Origin: Henricia sp. BOLD:AAB3569
Lineage: Eukaryota > Echinodermata > Asteroidea > Spinulosida > Echinasteridae
Direction: 5' to 3'
Length of the DNA stretch: 64,000 nucleotides
Assembly (NCBI GenBank): GCA_037783545.1
Contig: JBBELK010000002.1
Span: 1,054,001-1,118,000 of the forward strand
The position numbers and the translations under genes are program-made. The notes beneath the pieces are model-generated. The model was not told the origin of the DNA, did no database searches, and saw only the letters and a program-made list of their open reading frames with translations. Positions 45,161 through 57,892 of the stretch are shown one piece after another. Positions within the stretch are counted from its first letter, which is position 1. Each line of letters begins with the position of its first letter.

Positions 45161-45720
45161 AGGCCCGCTTCAAACGTCGCGCTTATGCCGTGTCAAATTC
45201 AATTCAACTTGATTTTTGTAATTCGACACGGCACAAGCACGACGTTTGAAGCCATTTGGCTCGGAAAAATAAGTTCGACAGGGCAGAAGATTTTAGCTCG
45301 ACAGGGTCTGCCGTGCTAACTCTATTTAGTGCAGCACAAGCACGGCTTGGCTTCAAACGTCATGCTTCTGCCATGTCGAATTTAATTCCAGTTCGAAGTT
45401 GGTCCTCAATTTTGTTTACAACTAGGAATGCGCATGCTCGCAGCGCGTATGTAAGTAAAAAAATAACCAACAAACAAGTGCATCAAAATAATAAAATGGC
45501 GACGTACAATGGACAGAATGGAAAACACACGTGTACAACGTCCATGACGTGCACACTACCCATCCGCCATTTTGGATGTATTTAAGCTCGACTGAGAGTT
45601 TGCAATTAAGTTTGACGTTTGAAGCCACTATCTTGCTAACGTCGTGCCAACGTCGTGCCAACGTCGTGCCAAGTTGAATTTATTTCGACACGGCATAAGC
45701 GTGACGTTTGAAGCAGGCCT
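45161..45720. mobile_element. 560-bp inverted-repeat element
   Basis: Ends AGGCCCGCTTCAAACGTCGC and, inverted, AGGCCTGCTTCAAACGTCAC. The core motif CTTCAAACGTC recurs inside at 45352 in the same sense, and in inverse near 45245 and 45620. A short tandem AACGTCGTGCC (three copies) lies at 45639-45670. Confidence 0.7.
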
Positions 45721-45753
45721 ATGTTTTCATTTTGATTGGTGCACTATAAGTAA

Positions 45754-45973
45754 GGAACCATCCAAAGTTGTCAACATTTTCATGGTTCTACAAAGCGTAG
45801 GAAAGGGGGAGGGGTTGAGGGCTGCATAGGACTTTACATGCACTGTAAAATGTTGACATTTCATGGTAGTGAAACAAAATGTTGATAAGTAGTATTTCGG
45901 AGGGACAGAGGGCGGTTCTTAAAAAAATACTACTCTCTGTATAACTGAAAATGTCGACAACTTTGGACGGCCC
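45754..45973. mobile_element. MITE with GGCCGTCCAAAGTTGTC ends, copy 2
   Basis: 220 bp between TAA duplications (45751-45753, 45974-45976). Ends GGAACCATCCAAAGTTGTC and CGACAACTTTGGACGGCC. Confidence 0.75.
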
Positions 45974-46497
45974 TAAAGTAAAATTGTGACCTGCCACGGC
46001 GAAATGAGGAATGTCCCAAAATTATACTTTTTGAGATATATATACTCAAATAAAGACAAATTCTTCAGCTTTCCAATGCATTTGAGAAATATGGCGCATT
46101 TAAGAAAGAAGACACAGCCTGCAGCTGTCGTTGCCATAAAGACTTTAAGAAAAATGACTTGAAAAATTGTGTCACGCAGCTGCTGCAGATGCAAATCAGA
46201 AAATCTCATTTTTAACAGGTTTATTGAACATTTTGACAAAAACAACTATGCTAGGATGAATCTTGAATACAAACCAAAATCGATTATGGACAAATTAATT
46301 GTTCACGTATATTTCACTTCAGGCGCCGATTACGTGCTACATTTGTTATTTTGCCGTGGCATGTCACAATTGGTTATTAATCCATTAACAACCGTTACAT
46401 TGTAATACATTAATTGTAATACATTGTATAGAGTGCTGGGTGGTTCATATCAGGGATTAATGGGCAGTTCCCGTTCACGGGAGAATGATGCAATTAA

Positions 46498-47331
46498 AGG
46501 TACACACCTGCCTACTGTTTACATGATAGTGATGTAGCAGCATTGACAATACTTTTTTGATGGTCGGTGCAAAAAAAATATCATCAAAATATCCCGTAAT
46601 TTACTAAAGAAGTGCAAAAATAACAAAAACGGTCAAAAGACGGGTTATACGCTTTACCAGCCGTTGCAACTACGCGAGAGCCTCACGACTATGTCACAAA
46701 CGATTCGCTCCTCTCCTGCTCAGGATATCTCAAATTTTCTGCTCACGATTTCACTGGACAGCCCGGACGACCGAATAGGAATTTCCGTTTTCTTTTGAGG
46801 AGTTGGCATCATGTTTTTTCTTCACGAACGTACGTGCACCGAAGCAACACGCCTACGTGTGTGTGCACTCAGGCTATTTGCCGTGCATGCTGCGCGGGGC
46901 AAATTTCTACACTCTACGGTAGCCTGCCGTAGCACGCGCTCGCTCCCGTTCTCCGGACTCTCGAAACAAACAATTATGTTCGAATTTTCATACTTATGTT
47001 TAACTTTGTTTCATACCTGTATAAATAGTCTCTCTTTTGTCAATTACTTATAAATATTGGGGGGAAATCAGAGTTGAATTTGGTGCAGTTCTGCAGTAAC
47101 AAACTTTGATACGGCTGGAAATACAACTAACTCACAAGACCACGTGACTTTTCGGAACCAGAATTTGGTTCCAAAAAGTCACGTAACCTTGGATTTTTCA
47201 AAAGTGCTCAAAAACGGCTAAATTTGACGGAGTCTTTTCAGGATATATCTAATTTACTCTCGAAGGCGCTTCAGAATAATGTATGGGTCTATTTCAAGCC
47301 CAAAATAGCCCAACAAAAAAGGTGTGTTCCT
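46498..47331. mobile_element. TTAA-type element, AGGWACACACCT family, full copy
   Basis: 834 bp between TTAA sites (46494-46497, 47332-47335), with ends AGGTACACACCTG and, inverted, AGGAACACACCTT. TTAA duplication suggests piggyBac-type mobilisation; no transposase is encoded. Confidence 0.75.
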
Positions 47332-48309
47332 TTAAGGGCCGATGTGCCTATAGCTCCGACAATTAGCATACAAAAAAATAAAAATAAGAAGAGTAAAACA
47401 CGTTCAACTTTTGCAACGTGATGTCGATCGTCACAGCCATATTCTATGAAAGAAAACAATTAATGTGTGTGTGTGACGCATGCATTCAGTGTTTCTTCAG
47501 CAAGTCCAGGGCTGCGTTCCAAACACGCAAACGGTTTGTTAACGTTGGCGCCAACGTTTGCTCAATGTGGAATGGATTGTCTGCCAAAATACATTGTCAA
47601 GATGGCAGCCTCCATGGTCACATCAGTCGTACCGACGTTGTAATGTGGCTCTTTGCTGCTTAGGCCAAACAAAATAAATGTTCGTTTACGGTAACGGCCT
47701 AAAAAAAATCCAGGTAGGTAGGTAGGAAAATAATTTTATTTTGTCATTTATTTTTACATTTCTGTTCATGCATTTGCGTGTTTTTTTGCAATGTTTGAAA
47801 CTCACTATTAACACTATTAACCATGTTCATGTACTCATGTACTCATTTCTATTTTGTTTATAAGTCATAAAGAATTGTCTCAATTTGGAAACTGGTAAAA
47901 TCGGCATTGACTGAAAAAAATAAGAAAGAAAACATATGCCAATACAGAAGGTGGTCAAATCTCTCGCACTTTGTCAGCGGGTACCCCCCTTTCAATAAAA
48001 GGGCACAATTTAGACCTATGTAGCTGATCAGTGCTGTTTTGAATGTGAACATGTATTTCAGCAATTTTCAATTTGAGAAGGTATATTTGGTTTACATTTC
48101 ATTCCATTGTTGTACACTTACTTGCATTTTACCCAGACTGATGAACCTCCGGGTTGCTGGGTGCAAAATCTTCTCTTTTTTTTCACTCAGTAGGCTCAGT
48201 AATGCAAGGTGTACCATAACATTAACAGAGCCGAAACTCACAATTCATGTAAAAACATTGTTTTGAATGTGTCTGGCTGTCGGAATCTAACGAAAATGTG
48301 TACATGAAT

Positions 48310-48470
48310 TGTGAGTCTCTGGGTATTAAAATGCATTTGCGAGGCAAAGAGCTTCCTAATTCCATCTGTTCCTTGCTCTATGCTAATTCCAAGTCCAGCT
48401 TGTACCCATGGGTAATTTACTCCAAAGAAAACTTCAGAGTTGACTCGGAGGTAAGTTAAGTTTATCTGTT
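48310..48470 (-). CDS. Possible exon or gene fragment, unknown protein
   Basis: The minus-strand frame reads NLTYLRVNSEVFFGVNYPWV, then QAGLGISIEQGTDGIRKLF. The FGVNYPW string looks like real protein, faintly recalling N-terminal strands of some glycoside hydrolases, but that is only an impression. It sits in DCXR intronic space. Confidence 0.25.
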
Positions 48471-48970
48471 CATTCTTCAAAATACGCAGAAAGTTCAATA
48501 ACAAAACAACCTTAAAATTTAGAATTAAACTTGGCACTGCCTTTTTTGTTTTTTAATTACAGCTCTCGGGGCGTGGCTTCCTTGAGGGAGGGGGCGGGGA
48601 AGAGGCGTTACAGACTACGAGTGCTTCAACTTTTGAGATCGTTTAACAACATTGTGCATGTGCAATGTTAAAAAAAACATTTTTACTATCCCAAGAACGT
48701 TTTGTTTTAAATAGGCCTATTTACCTTGTACACGTGTGGATAATATTAAAAAGAATCAAGGCAACATTGATCATTGAAGACAGGCAAGCGAAAGCGGCCA
48801 GTAAAATTGGTTCGTTGCCCGCTGCTTGCCGCATCGCGCGCGGGGATCGCCCCGGCCTGCTGAGCGCAGGGATTGCCCCGGCCTGCCGATCATATGCACA
48901 TTCCAATGCTAGATGATTCATTTTAAAGAAAACAATTATGATCAACTTCCCTCCTGAGTTTGTTCTCCAA

Positions 48971-48973
<3 letters not shown>

Positions 48974-49008
<35 letters not shown>
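48974..49008 (+). repeat. Homopolymer of 35 G
   Basis: Uninterrupted run of G. It may form G-quadruplexes, and its true length is uncertain in any assembly. Confidence 0.85.
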
Positions 49009-49009
<1 letters not shown>

Positions 49010-49231
49010 GCAATATAGCCATGTGGGGAAACACTAGCAGGAAAGCATCATAGCATGGGGTCTATTTGTTCACACTTCCAATCTGGAGGACAAACCGGGT
49101 AAATTTGGTCTGCAGGAAACACGTTTTAGCAATGAAAATATTTCAAGTGTTTGCTTGAAAACACTTTAATTATGTCATGCTCCATTGTATTCTAACCATT
49201 TCTTTCACTTTCGTTTCTCTTTTTTCTCAGA

Positions 49232-49306
49232 CCCACAAATTAGCAGAGTTTCAATAAAGTACGGTACAGAAGATGGAATCTCTGTCGGCAAAGTATTTCT
49301 GCGAGG
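49232..49306 (+). CDS. Possible short exon, unknown protein
   Basis: Acceptor ttttttctcag, then PQISRVSIKYGTEDGISVGK, VFLRG before donor GTAAAA on the plus strand. Strong splice borders and sensible residues, but no neighbours in frame and no family recognised. Confidence 0.25.
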
Positions 49307-49508
49307 TAAAATTTGTTGTAATTTATAATCTTTTCTTTAACAAAAATTCCAATGTCACAAGATAGCAGTCAATCCACCCATGATGTCACACACAAACCCC
49401 GGGCACAAACCCATGTTGAGCATTTACTGGTATTTCCTTTTGCAGTCTCTGTACAGGGGAACAGTGACAATAATCACATAATTATTAATACAAGATCCAC
49501 CTTATAAC

Positions 49509-50206
49509 TAGTCTTGGCCCAAGACTACTCTAGTCGATATTGGTTTGTGTACGCGTTGGCCATTCCCAGTAGTGGGCCCTCTTGCAGCACTAACTGGCCA
49601 ACCCTTTGCTCACTAGAGTAGTCTTGGGAATTTCTCCCGAAGTTTAGCATTGGGGGCGGTACCGTTTTATGTAAATAGCTGCAGAGGGTTTCATGATGGC
49701 ACACAAGGGACATGGCATACCACAGGTATCTTTGCAAATATTTGCAATGTCGCAATTATCTTCATAAACAAATGTATTTTGCGATGTCATACGCCTTTGC
49801 AAATATGTTTGTAAATATATTCGCAAACATTTGCCAAGAAACTTATGCCACCGAAAATATTAGCAACGATAAAACGGTCATGTTCGATGATTCTTGTAAG
49901 CCGCCTTATATTTTTCAAACCATTCGAAGCGCGTGCACGCGGTGTATTTGGGTCACGCTCTGCGGTCGACGCGCTGTATTTGGGTCGCTCGCTGCATTCC
50001 CACGCTCTGCTGTATTTGGGTCACTCGCTGATTGGTTCCCTAGGAAAGCCTAGGCAAAAACAAAGAAAAAGTTAAAACTTCCGGGAGAAATTCCCAAGAC
50101 TACTCTAGTGAGCAAAGACTGGTCCGTTAGTGCTGCAAGAGGGCGCACTATATGGCCAACGCGTACACAAACCAATATCGATTAGAGTAGTCTTGGGCCA
50201 AGACTA
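49509..50206. mobile_element. 698-bp inverted-repeat element with 9-bp target duplication
   Basis: Exact direct repeats CCTTATAAC at 49500-49508 and 50207-50215. Arms of about 145 bp begin TAGTCTTGGCCCAAGACTA at both ends and continue through gtgtacgcgttggcc. The first 19 bases are themselves palindromic. Likely a MULE-type non-autonomous element. Confidence 0.8.
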
Positions 50207-50682
50207 CCTTATAACAAGCTTTTCATGCTGATATTACAAAAATCATGTTAAAACAGGGCACTTTTGCCTACACAAGTGTTCAGTTCAGCTTTATGCATGA
50301 ACAACTCGTACCTGCTTGAAACAGTGTAGTAGAGACCAGACCTGTGGAAAATGATGAGCAAAGGGGGAAAATGAATTTAGTAATTACAATTAAACGCTGT
50401 TTTAGACAGATTCTTACCAAATTCTCACGATTTACTATCGTATGCGATTCTTTTGCTTTTTTCTTCGGGATTCTCATCAGTCCGTATACTTCCTGACTAC
50501 TTGCGGCTTCTCCCAACAGAAGAGTGTGCAATCCACACTTTGGTCTTCTTTTAATGTAAAATGTCCTGTTGCTGCTTCGTGTCTGGGGTTTCCATATTTG
50601 ATGAATGATGGAAAATTAAAGCTACACAAGACTTTTTGTTTCAAATGTCCTGCAGCTAGCTGCACGACTTTGTGACTTATGT

Positions 50683-51126
50683 CAATGCATAGTTCCGAGA
50701 TTGCCCAGTTAACCCCGCCCCCTTGGATATTGTTGCTATGTGCTCACAAGCCATCGCAAAAAAATGGCGAGACTACGTACGAAGCAACGGGACTCGGCAT
50801 GGAAAGCATTCATTGGAGAAAACCCAAAGGTATTTATGTTTTGAGGTCGACAGTTACCGTAGCACACACTGAGCGAAGGGCTAGTAATGCAGGGGTGACA
50901 TATCTTTCATAAAAATGCGCTTTCCTACCTTTGAACAGCGAATCGCCCAACATTAAAACCAAAATTCACCCGGTCACTGGCGCATACAACATACAAACTG
51001 TATGGGCAGAACATCGCGGATTGTTTGTGATGATTGCATCACTTTGACCTTTGTGGGCGCCGTCTGCTAGCTCTGTTGTGATTGGTCGCGGGTTCGGCTT
51101 GATTGACAGGTCGGAACTATGCATTG
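50683..51126. mobile_element. MITE with TGCATAGTTCCGA ends, unsplit copy
   Basis: About 440 bp with intact ends TGCATAGTTCCGA and TCGGAACTATGCA. It carries the empty TTAA site gcccagttaaccccgcccc. Confidence 0.8.
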
Positions 51127-52144
51127 CAACGGACAGCCACACACAAAACAGTAGTCTTTAATCAGAATGAATTAGACTGTATTGAAGCCTTGCTTGACAA
51201 ATTCTTTTTTGAGCATGTAATCAGCTACATGTAAGTACATGTACACTCCATGGTGTATTCACATAACATGGAGGCCTAATTGAAAGGTACAATTTCCATG
51301 CAGATGTACATGTAACTAGGACAGTTCTTTAATAATCATGAATGAACCTACATGTTGAAATTTTGAGCAAACTGTCCAAGGAGGGAATAGACACATTTTG
51401 TGCCCTTATGAAAGCTCCACTGTAAAAGTGCCCAATTTCGTGGTGATGCTTGGCTTACTGATGTCATGAGATTAGCTAGTGGATTTTGAAAGTTCATTTT
51501 TCTGAGCTATAAAGGTACATGTACATGTATATTCCTGCTTAAACTTAAAGAGCAGAATGAATTTGGGCCATGGGGTCAAAGACTTGCGACGTGTCACAAG
51601 TATACCAAATCCATCACATCTTGCAACGGGTTCATCAGCGAGTTCCATGGATTTGGCTACTTTTGCGACACGTCACCATTCTTTGTGATATCAACCCCTG
51701 CTCCGGTATAGAAAAGCGTACATGTGAAACAAATTTGACAGTTTTGAGTCCACTGGGAAGCATGCCTCCAACTACACGAAATAAATGCTACATAACAATT
51801 GAACTCTGACCTCCAAGTTTTTGTTTATTCTTTACATGTATAGTCATCAGTGCTTGGGACAATTATTTTTTTGGAAAGACAAGTAAATTCATAAACGTGC
51901 CTGCATTGATATAGCAACACAGCAAGCTGTATTAATAACGTCACTTATAAGATTTGTACTAATTATTAGTACTAGAGTAAAACAATCTGCTTATCACAAG
52001 AAAATGTTTATGCCCTATCTTTCAATCATTGCTTTCATTCCTTAGGTTTAAAGACATGATTGGTAAACTTTCAAAAATGGTACCAAACGCATTACAGAAC
52101 TAAAGTATGCCTTTTAAAATTTCACTCGGCCATAATTCAAAACC
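51127..52144. other. No gene recognised
   Basis: acatgta-rich, otherwise featureless. Confidence 0.45.
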
Positions 52145-52478
52145 CTTTAAAATACATGCATGGTTTTTGTGTTGAATAAATGGTAAATAATTCATTTGCA
52201 AATTGTCAAAAAAAAACAACACAAAATTAACTATCTGGCAATTTCTCGCACGAAGGTACCGGATCATGGCTTCAGACCTTGTGTGCAAAACATGCGAGAC
52301 AGGCTGAACAATTACAAATACATGGTTTTTGTGTTGAATAAATGGTAAATAATTTATTTGCAAATTGTCAACAACAAAATAGTTGGCAATTTCTCATAAT
52401 AAGGTACCAGTACCCGAAAGAATTGAGAAGGTGATGGCTTCAGACCTTGTGTGCAAAACATATGAGACAGGCTGAACA
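52145..52478 (+). repeat. Tandem duplication, about 175-bp unit
   Basis: Two copies from CATGGTTTTTGTGTTGAATA to GAGACAGGCTGAACAA. A related fragment lies at 6890-6985 (catggcttcagaacttgtg). Confidence 0.75.
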
Positions 52479-52519
52479 AATGTGTTTTTTCCCAAAATCT
52501 TAAATTGTTGCCACTTGAT

Positions 52520-52668
52520 ACAGACCCCTTGTACGGCGGCCATGACAGAGGGCAGGTTTATATTTAAATGTGTGACAATAGATCCATCAAGTGCAGACTC
52601 GTGCATGACGCAATGTGACCAGGTGACTGCCTTCTGTCATGGACGCTGTGCAAGGGGTCTATTTTTTC
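52520..52668. repeat. 150-bp inverted-repeat unit
   Basis: Arms AGACCCCTTGTACGGCGGCC and, inverted, AGACCCCTTGCACAGCGTCC, continuing through ATGACAGA(G/A)GGCAG. Confidence 0.65.
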
Positions 52669-52730
52669 CCATCAAATCTGCACATTATAATGCTAGCCGA
52701 GTCATTTTGTTTTTAAAGAAACAATTATGA

Positions 52731-54029
52731 TCAACTTCTCAACCCTTTACCAATGGTATTATTTTATATGAAAAAGGAAAGAATTTACGAGTCAACTTCA
52801 TCTAGGCTACCAAGTTTTGTTCAAAATTAAAATATAATCGTCATTTCTTCTTGCCAAATTTGTTGTTCTATCAGATCTGCACATAATGACGGCTAACATT
52901 GGTAATTTAGTCAAGGAATAGTGATGTCCGACTTGTAAATTCTTACTCGTTAAATCAGAGGAAGGAAAACATTTATCGTTGCTGCATGGCCCAGTTTCCG
53001 GACACGGTTCAAATTTTTTAATTTTTGTAAAATGTCCTTCGTCTCTTCTAATTTTGATTAGCCCCTGCTTCTGGCGGTCATTATTTATACTCATATATCT
53101 ATAGAAGCAAACCTAAAAAAGTCCAACGACGAACGTTTTACGCTGCCGACTTGGGGAGCACATCGGTACATTCGATCGTAGGGCGTACAGTGCGCTTCCG
53201 TACGTCCATATCCGTTATCATGTCACCAGTCTTACATCATTATTCATGAGCAATGATATCATCTTTGCGATTGGGCGATTCCAAAATGACCTTCGTTTGA
53301 ATATGTATGTTCAGGTCAAAGTCCCTGGTCTCACGTGACAGGTGGAACGATTCCAAAGACTGTCTTACAGACTGAACCCAATGGCACATAAACTAGTACC
53401 CTGTCCACACGGTGCAATGTCGACCGCGCACGTACACGAACCAAGCAACGTAAGACAGTCTTTCACAAAGACTACACACAGGCCTAAAACCTCATAACTA
53501 CCGTATACACAAAGTATCAATTTTCAAGTGGCAAGTAAACCACCAGAACCAGTTCTTGCAGAACCAGTTCTTCGGGAGGTGAAATATATTTTCAGCATTC
53601 AACATAATTTACCGGTATTTTTATAACCCAATTCTCACCAGGGAAATCGCTTTGTTCGACGAAGATTAGTAATTTATCGTTAGTTAATGAAGCGTGCGTT
53701 CACATATCACTTGATGAAGATTGAATGAAGAGCAGTACCGTACACATTATAAGCGACCGCTAACGAAGATTGAATGAAGCTGTGGGAGCTCATACATGCG
53801 CGTCACGCGCTGTGTGGTTTTCCTGTGGCGCGTAAAAAACAACGCTTGCTGGGCGCTTGACACAAAATGGCACTTGATGAGCAACTGCCAAATTGCTTCG
53901 TCTAGGGAGCGTTCTCATTACAAATTCGCTTCATCGAATGAAGCGATGTCTTCGTCAAAGCATTGTATAGACATGGCGCCACGAAAATGAAAATGAAACA
54001 AAAAACGCAATGAAAATGAAACAAAAAAA
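52731..54029. other. No gene recognised
   Basis: Scattered gatgaag and gaagcg repeats at 53655-53960 hint at a decayed inverted-repeat element. No exon supported. Confidence 0.4.
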
Positions 54030-54365
54030 TCTCTCCAGTATCAAAAACTGACTATACTTCCCACTGACACTTCTGTCGCAAATGTTGCATTTCTGAGATA
54101 AATAAATGATAAAATTACTGCATAAAGTAATGCACAAAATGAAGTGGCGAGCGGTCTGTGCGTAAATGCGACAACAGAGGGCGCGCGCGTAAATGGTTAT
54201 TTAGTGCACTAACTGAAGGCAATTTTTGAAAAAGAAAACGTGATTTTTCTACAGAAAAGCAACATTTGGGACAAAAGTGCAAGTGAGAAGTATATCTTAA
54301 AAATACATTATGTGTTGATTCCAGGAGGTAATTTCCTTAAATACTTTGTTAAATACTTTGTTAAA
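54030..54365 (-). repeat. Dispersed repeat shared with the MULE interior
   Basis: Inverse of parts of 28850-29400: shared TTTTGTCGCAAATGTTGC-type blocks and GTAGAAAAATCAC with AATTGCCTTCAGT. It shows that this segment of the MULE is a separate repeat that exists elsewhere. Confidence 0.6.
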
Positions 54366-54920
54366 TGTATACGAAAAAAGTACCCCCTCCAAAATGCCCT
54401 CCGCGTGCACGCGACGCGCCTCCTTCGCGTACACCATGTACACAACCCTACAAAGACGCGCAACTTGTTCGAAGTAAACAAATGCAGCTTCAGCAACAGC
54501 AAAAAACATGCAGTTCATTCAGTGGAAGCCCTAGTCTGGTACCCGGACCAAAAATTGTTTGACTAGACTGAATTTAAGGTCCGGAAGCCGCCAATTCCGC
54601 CATTTTAAAACAGGAGGAATTCCTCTTTTTTTCCGAAGGTTCCCGAAGTTACCCGAATGCACGTCCGGTCGTCCGGACGTTACCGTTAATCGTCGGGTAC
54701 AATTCGTCATTGTTTCGAGAATTTGAATTGACGTCGCGTGCACGTACGCATGCTGCTGCCTGTGTATTTATGGTGATGCCACGGATTTAAAACTACGCAG
54801 TGGCTATACCGTAGTTACGGTAACCGTAGGAGCTCACTGGGTGATGCAGACAAGGTTTGAATTTTCTTTTTGATGCTAGCCTACATGTATATTAAAATGG
54901 GCATATTTAATATTTTAAGG
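54366..54920. other. No gene recognised
   Basis: Shares ATGCAGTTCATTCAGTGGAA with 16425-16445. A short region of inverted tccgga motifs lies at 54575-54690. Confidence 0.4.
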
Positions 54921-54924
54921 TTAA

Positions 54925-55745
54925 AGGAACACGTTGCCTTCAGATTTCACGAAATCTCACGTTTGAGGGTGTTCCTTATACTTATTAAGAGTTGTTCTTG
55001 CAATAAAACACATTTAATGTGTTATAATTAGTGAATGGTAATTTAAATAAACAAACACTGACCTCTGACCCCCACTACATGTCCCGCGAAATGTATACGT
55101 ATTTCAGCCGTCAATACGATCGTCCGGGTAGTGGGCAAAATGCAGCGACGAACAGGAGTTAGGCTGGCGCCGTAGCCAGTGGTCAGGTAAACCTATCAGA
55201 TGAACGCAAGGTACCATACCATTCTCCGCCTCCCGAGACATGTGTGAAATGTAAACACACCCATCTACACACACACACACACCGACTGGCTGTCAAAAAA
55301 TGGATCGTCAAGAGAACACAGCAGACGCGTCAAAAAAGAAAAAACGAAAACCTCGCCAATCAGGGTAAGAATATTGTCATGGAACAAACCGATAGAAAGG
55401 ACTTGGATGATTTATACCCATTTTATGGTTATTGTAGACACGAATTTAAAAAAACAGGCACATCACACGCAACGGAGGAAGGAAAAATAATTTCTTTCTC
55501 CAGGCTGGAAATAAGACTAATATAATTTCTCCGCCATTTATGGGAGTCAAGATTTTGACTCCCATAAATGGCGGAGCGTGCTGCTTCGAGAAATTACGCA
55601 AAATTGAAGCATTTCTAAGGCACGTTTGTGTGGATCATTATATTCTACTTTTTAAACATCTTTCAGATCGTGCTCATTATACTTCAAACCCTTGTAATAG
55701 CCCAAAAACGCCCAATAAAGCGCAACCCGAAGGCAACGTGTTCCT
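54925..55745. mobile_element. TTAA-type element, AGGAACACGTTGCCTTC family, copy 2
   Basis: 821 bp between TTAA sites (54921-54924, 55746-55749), closely similar to 20907-21713 in the same orientation and with the same central hairpin. It sits in DCXR intronic space. Confidence 0.85.
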
Positions 55746-55872
55746 TTAATATATTAATATAATATAATAAGGAATAACGCCTTTCAAATTGTTCTACACT
55801 CATGCCATATACTACTATTTGAAAATTAACGGTTATGTGCTCCTAAAAATAAATGCATGACGTAATGCTTAA

Positions 55873-56566
55873 GGCCATCAGAATGAAAGTCATAGAATAC
55901 CGTCCTCCGCCCGCATGACCAAATGACCGCCGCTTAAATTTTTCATTAAATTCAAATTTTTTTCATTATTTAAAAAAATTTGGAACTTCAACGTACTCTC
56001 AATACTTGTTCATGAAAGAAATCGATATATATGGCGCCAAATTGAGAAATTCTGACCAATCAACCAGATTTTTCGAAATCAGACGGCAGACGATAGTCTT
56101 GAGCGCGAGATCCAAGTGCTGACACACAGTTCCACTGTTTGTGTTTCGGTGTAGCCGCGCGAAACTGCAAATCCGACTGAAGTCCCGGGGCGCGTTCGAT
56201 AGCGCAATACGTATGCATACCGACAATACCTTCAACGGGGAAGGTATAGGAAAATACCCATACCGGCGTACATGTATTATGCTATTGAACGTGCCCCCGA
56301 TCTCACTTCGGCAATCTTCGGACATTCTGTACACGTATGTATTCCGTCATCTGATTGGCTATTGCCATCGCGACATCGAATTTTGGCCAATGAAAAATTA
56401 CGTCTCATCGGTGTCTGCCTGTCATGTAGGAAGTGCACCTCTATCATTGTCTATGTACCCCTCGGGCACCTGTTTTACAAAATAATGAAAAATTAATAAT
56501 GAAAAAAAGCCTCATGTGTTTTTGAAATCTTCCGGACGGTATTCTATGACTTTCATTCCGATGGCC
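55873..56566. mobile_element. MITE with GGCCATCAGAATGAAAGTC ends
   Basis: 694 bp between TAA duplications (55870-55872, 56567-56569). Ends GGCCATCAGAATGAAAGTC and, inverted, GGCCATCGGAATGAAAGTC, extending to gaataccgtcc. PIF/Harbinger-like by duplication type. A truncated relative starts at 57893. Confidence 0.75.
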
Positions 56567-56729
56567 TAAAGTGCTATTTTAAACACGACAGTAGCTGGTC
56601 CTCATATTCAGTGGAATATTTATGGCATCTTCGGCAACTAAGGCCCTTTATGCCATCAACTAACTATACGGTTTTAGCTTTAACTATACTTTAGTTTCAA
56701 CTTGAGATGACGAAGAACTCAAGAAGGAG

Positions 56730-56970
56730 TTGCAGTTTTAGAAGTGGGAGGAAAACCCCCAGAGAAGCGCCCGAGGGGAAAACCCACGCGGTCAAGTAGG
56801 GACTGCAAACCCAATCCACATACACGCCCCGGATTCGGGGACGTCAGAGGTGAAAGGCGAGGAAAGAACCACTACGCCAACCTGACCGCCCCTCAGTGGA
56901 ATATGTGGAGCGGGAACCAGTCTATGGAAGCTCCCCAGCTATGGCGGATGTACAGGGAAGGAGACCTTAG
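56730..56970 (+). repeat. Repeat fragment with GGAGAAAACC-like CCCACGCGGTCA core
   Basis: Contains gtgggaggaaaacccccagag and gaaaacccacgcggtcaag. Its right part, CCCCAGCTATGGCGGATGTA, recurs at 16450. Resembles a repeat widespread in aquatic animal genomes, from memory only. A 76-aa ORF crosses it; I do not regard it as a gene. Confidence 0.4.
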
Positions 56971-56974
56971 TTAA

Positions 56975-57891
56975 AGGAACACACCTCCTGTGTTGGGCTA
57001 TTTTGGGCTCTAAATAGACCCATACATTATTCTGAAGCGCATTCGAGAGTAAATTAGATATATCCTGAAAAGACGCCGTCGAATTTAGCCGTTTTTGAGC
57101 ACTTTTGAAAAATCCAAGGTCACGTGACTTTTTGGAACCAAATTCTGGTTCTGAAAAGTCACGTGGTCTTGTGAGTTAGTTGTATTTCCAGCCGTATACA
57201 AGTTTGTTACTGCAAACTGCACCAAATTCAACTCTGATTTCCCCCCAATATTTATAAGTAATTGACAAAAGAGAGACTGTTTATACAGCGCCAAGGTATG
57301 ATGAAGGACGCAACAACACAAGGTAGCCACAGCAGAATACCAAATAAGAATGCTTTTACAAAAGGACTTTTATTAAGAACGGAGTAAATCGCAACAGCAA
57401 AGATGGCGACGTAAACAAAGATAAGCCAACACAAGAGGGCGCTATAACAACTACTGGCGCAGGTTTGAAACAAAGTTAAACATAAGTATGAAAATTCGAA
57501 CATAATTGTTTGTTTCGAGAGTCCAGAGACGGAACGGAAGCGAGCGCGTGCTACGGCAGGCTACCGTGGAGTGTAGAAATTTGCCCCGCGCAGTATACGG
57601 CAAATTGCCCGAGTGCACACACACACACACGGGCGTGTTGCTACGGTGCACGTACTACGTACGTTCGTGAAGAAAAAAACATGATGCCAACTCCTCAAAA
57701 GAAAACGGAAATTCCTATTCGGTCGTCCGGGCTGTCCAGTGAAATCGTGAGCAGAAAATTGGAGATATCCTGAGCAGGAGAAGAGCGAATCGTTTGTGAC
57801 AAAGTCGTGAGGCTCTCGCGTAGTTGCAACGGCTGGTAAAGCGTTTAACCCGTCTTTTGACCGTTTTTGTTAATTTTGCTCTTCTTTAGTA
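56975..57891. mobile_element. TTAA-type element, AGGWACACACCT family, truncated copy
   Basis: TTAA at 56971-56974, then AGGAACACACCTCC. It matches the 46498 copy in the opposite orientation and is cut at 57891, where the element starting TTAAGGCCATCGGAATG begins. It includes a CA repeat near 57617 and a segment absent from the other copies (about 57290-57470). Confidence 0.65.
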
Positions 57892-57892
57892 T

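Noticed and set aside
50310..50339. Candidate DCXR exon 2 on the minus strand (GLVSTTLFQAG between good splice sites)
   Set aside because: It would fit the phase of exon 1, but it lacks the GIG of the coenzyme loop and is far too short; chance is more likely.
56744..56974. 76-aa ORF beginning MGGKPPEKRPRGK
   Set aside because: Falls on a dispersed repeat whose end also occurs at 16450; no splice or domain evidence.
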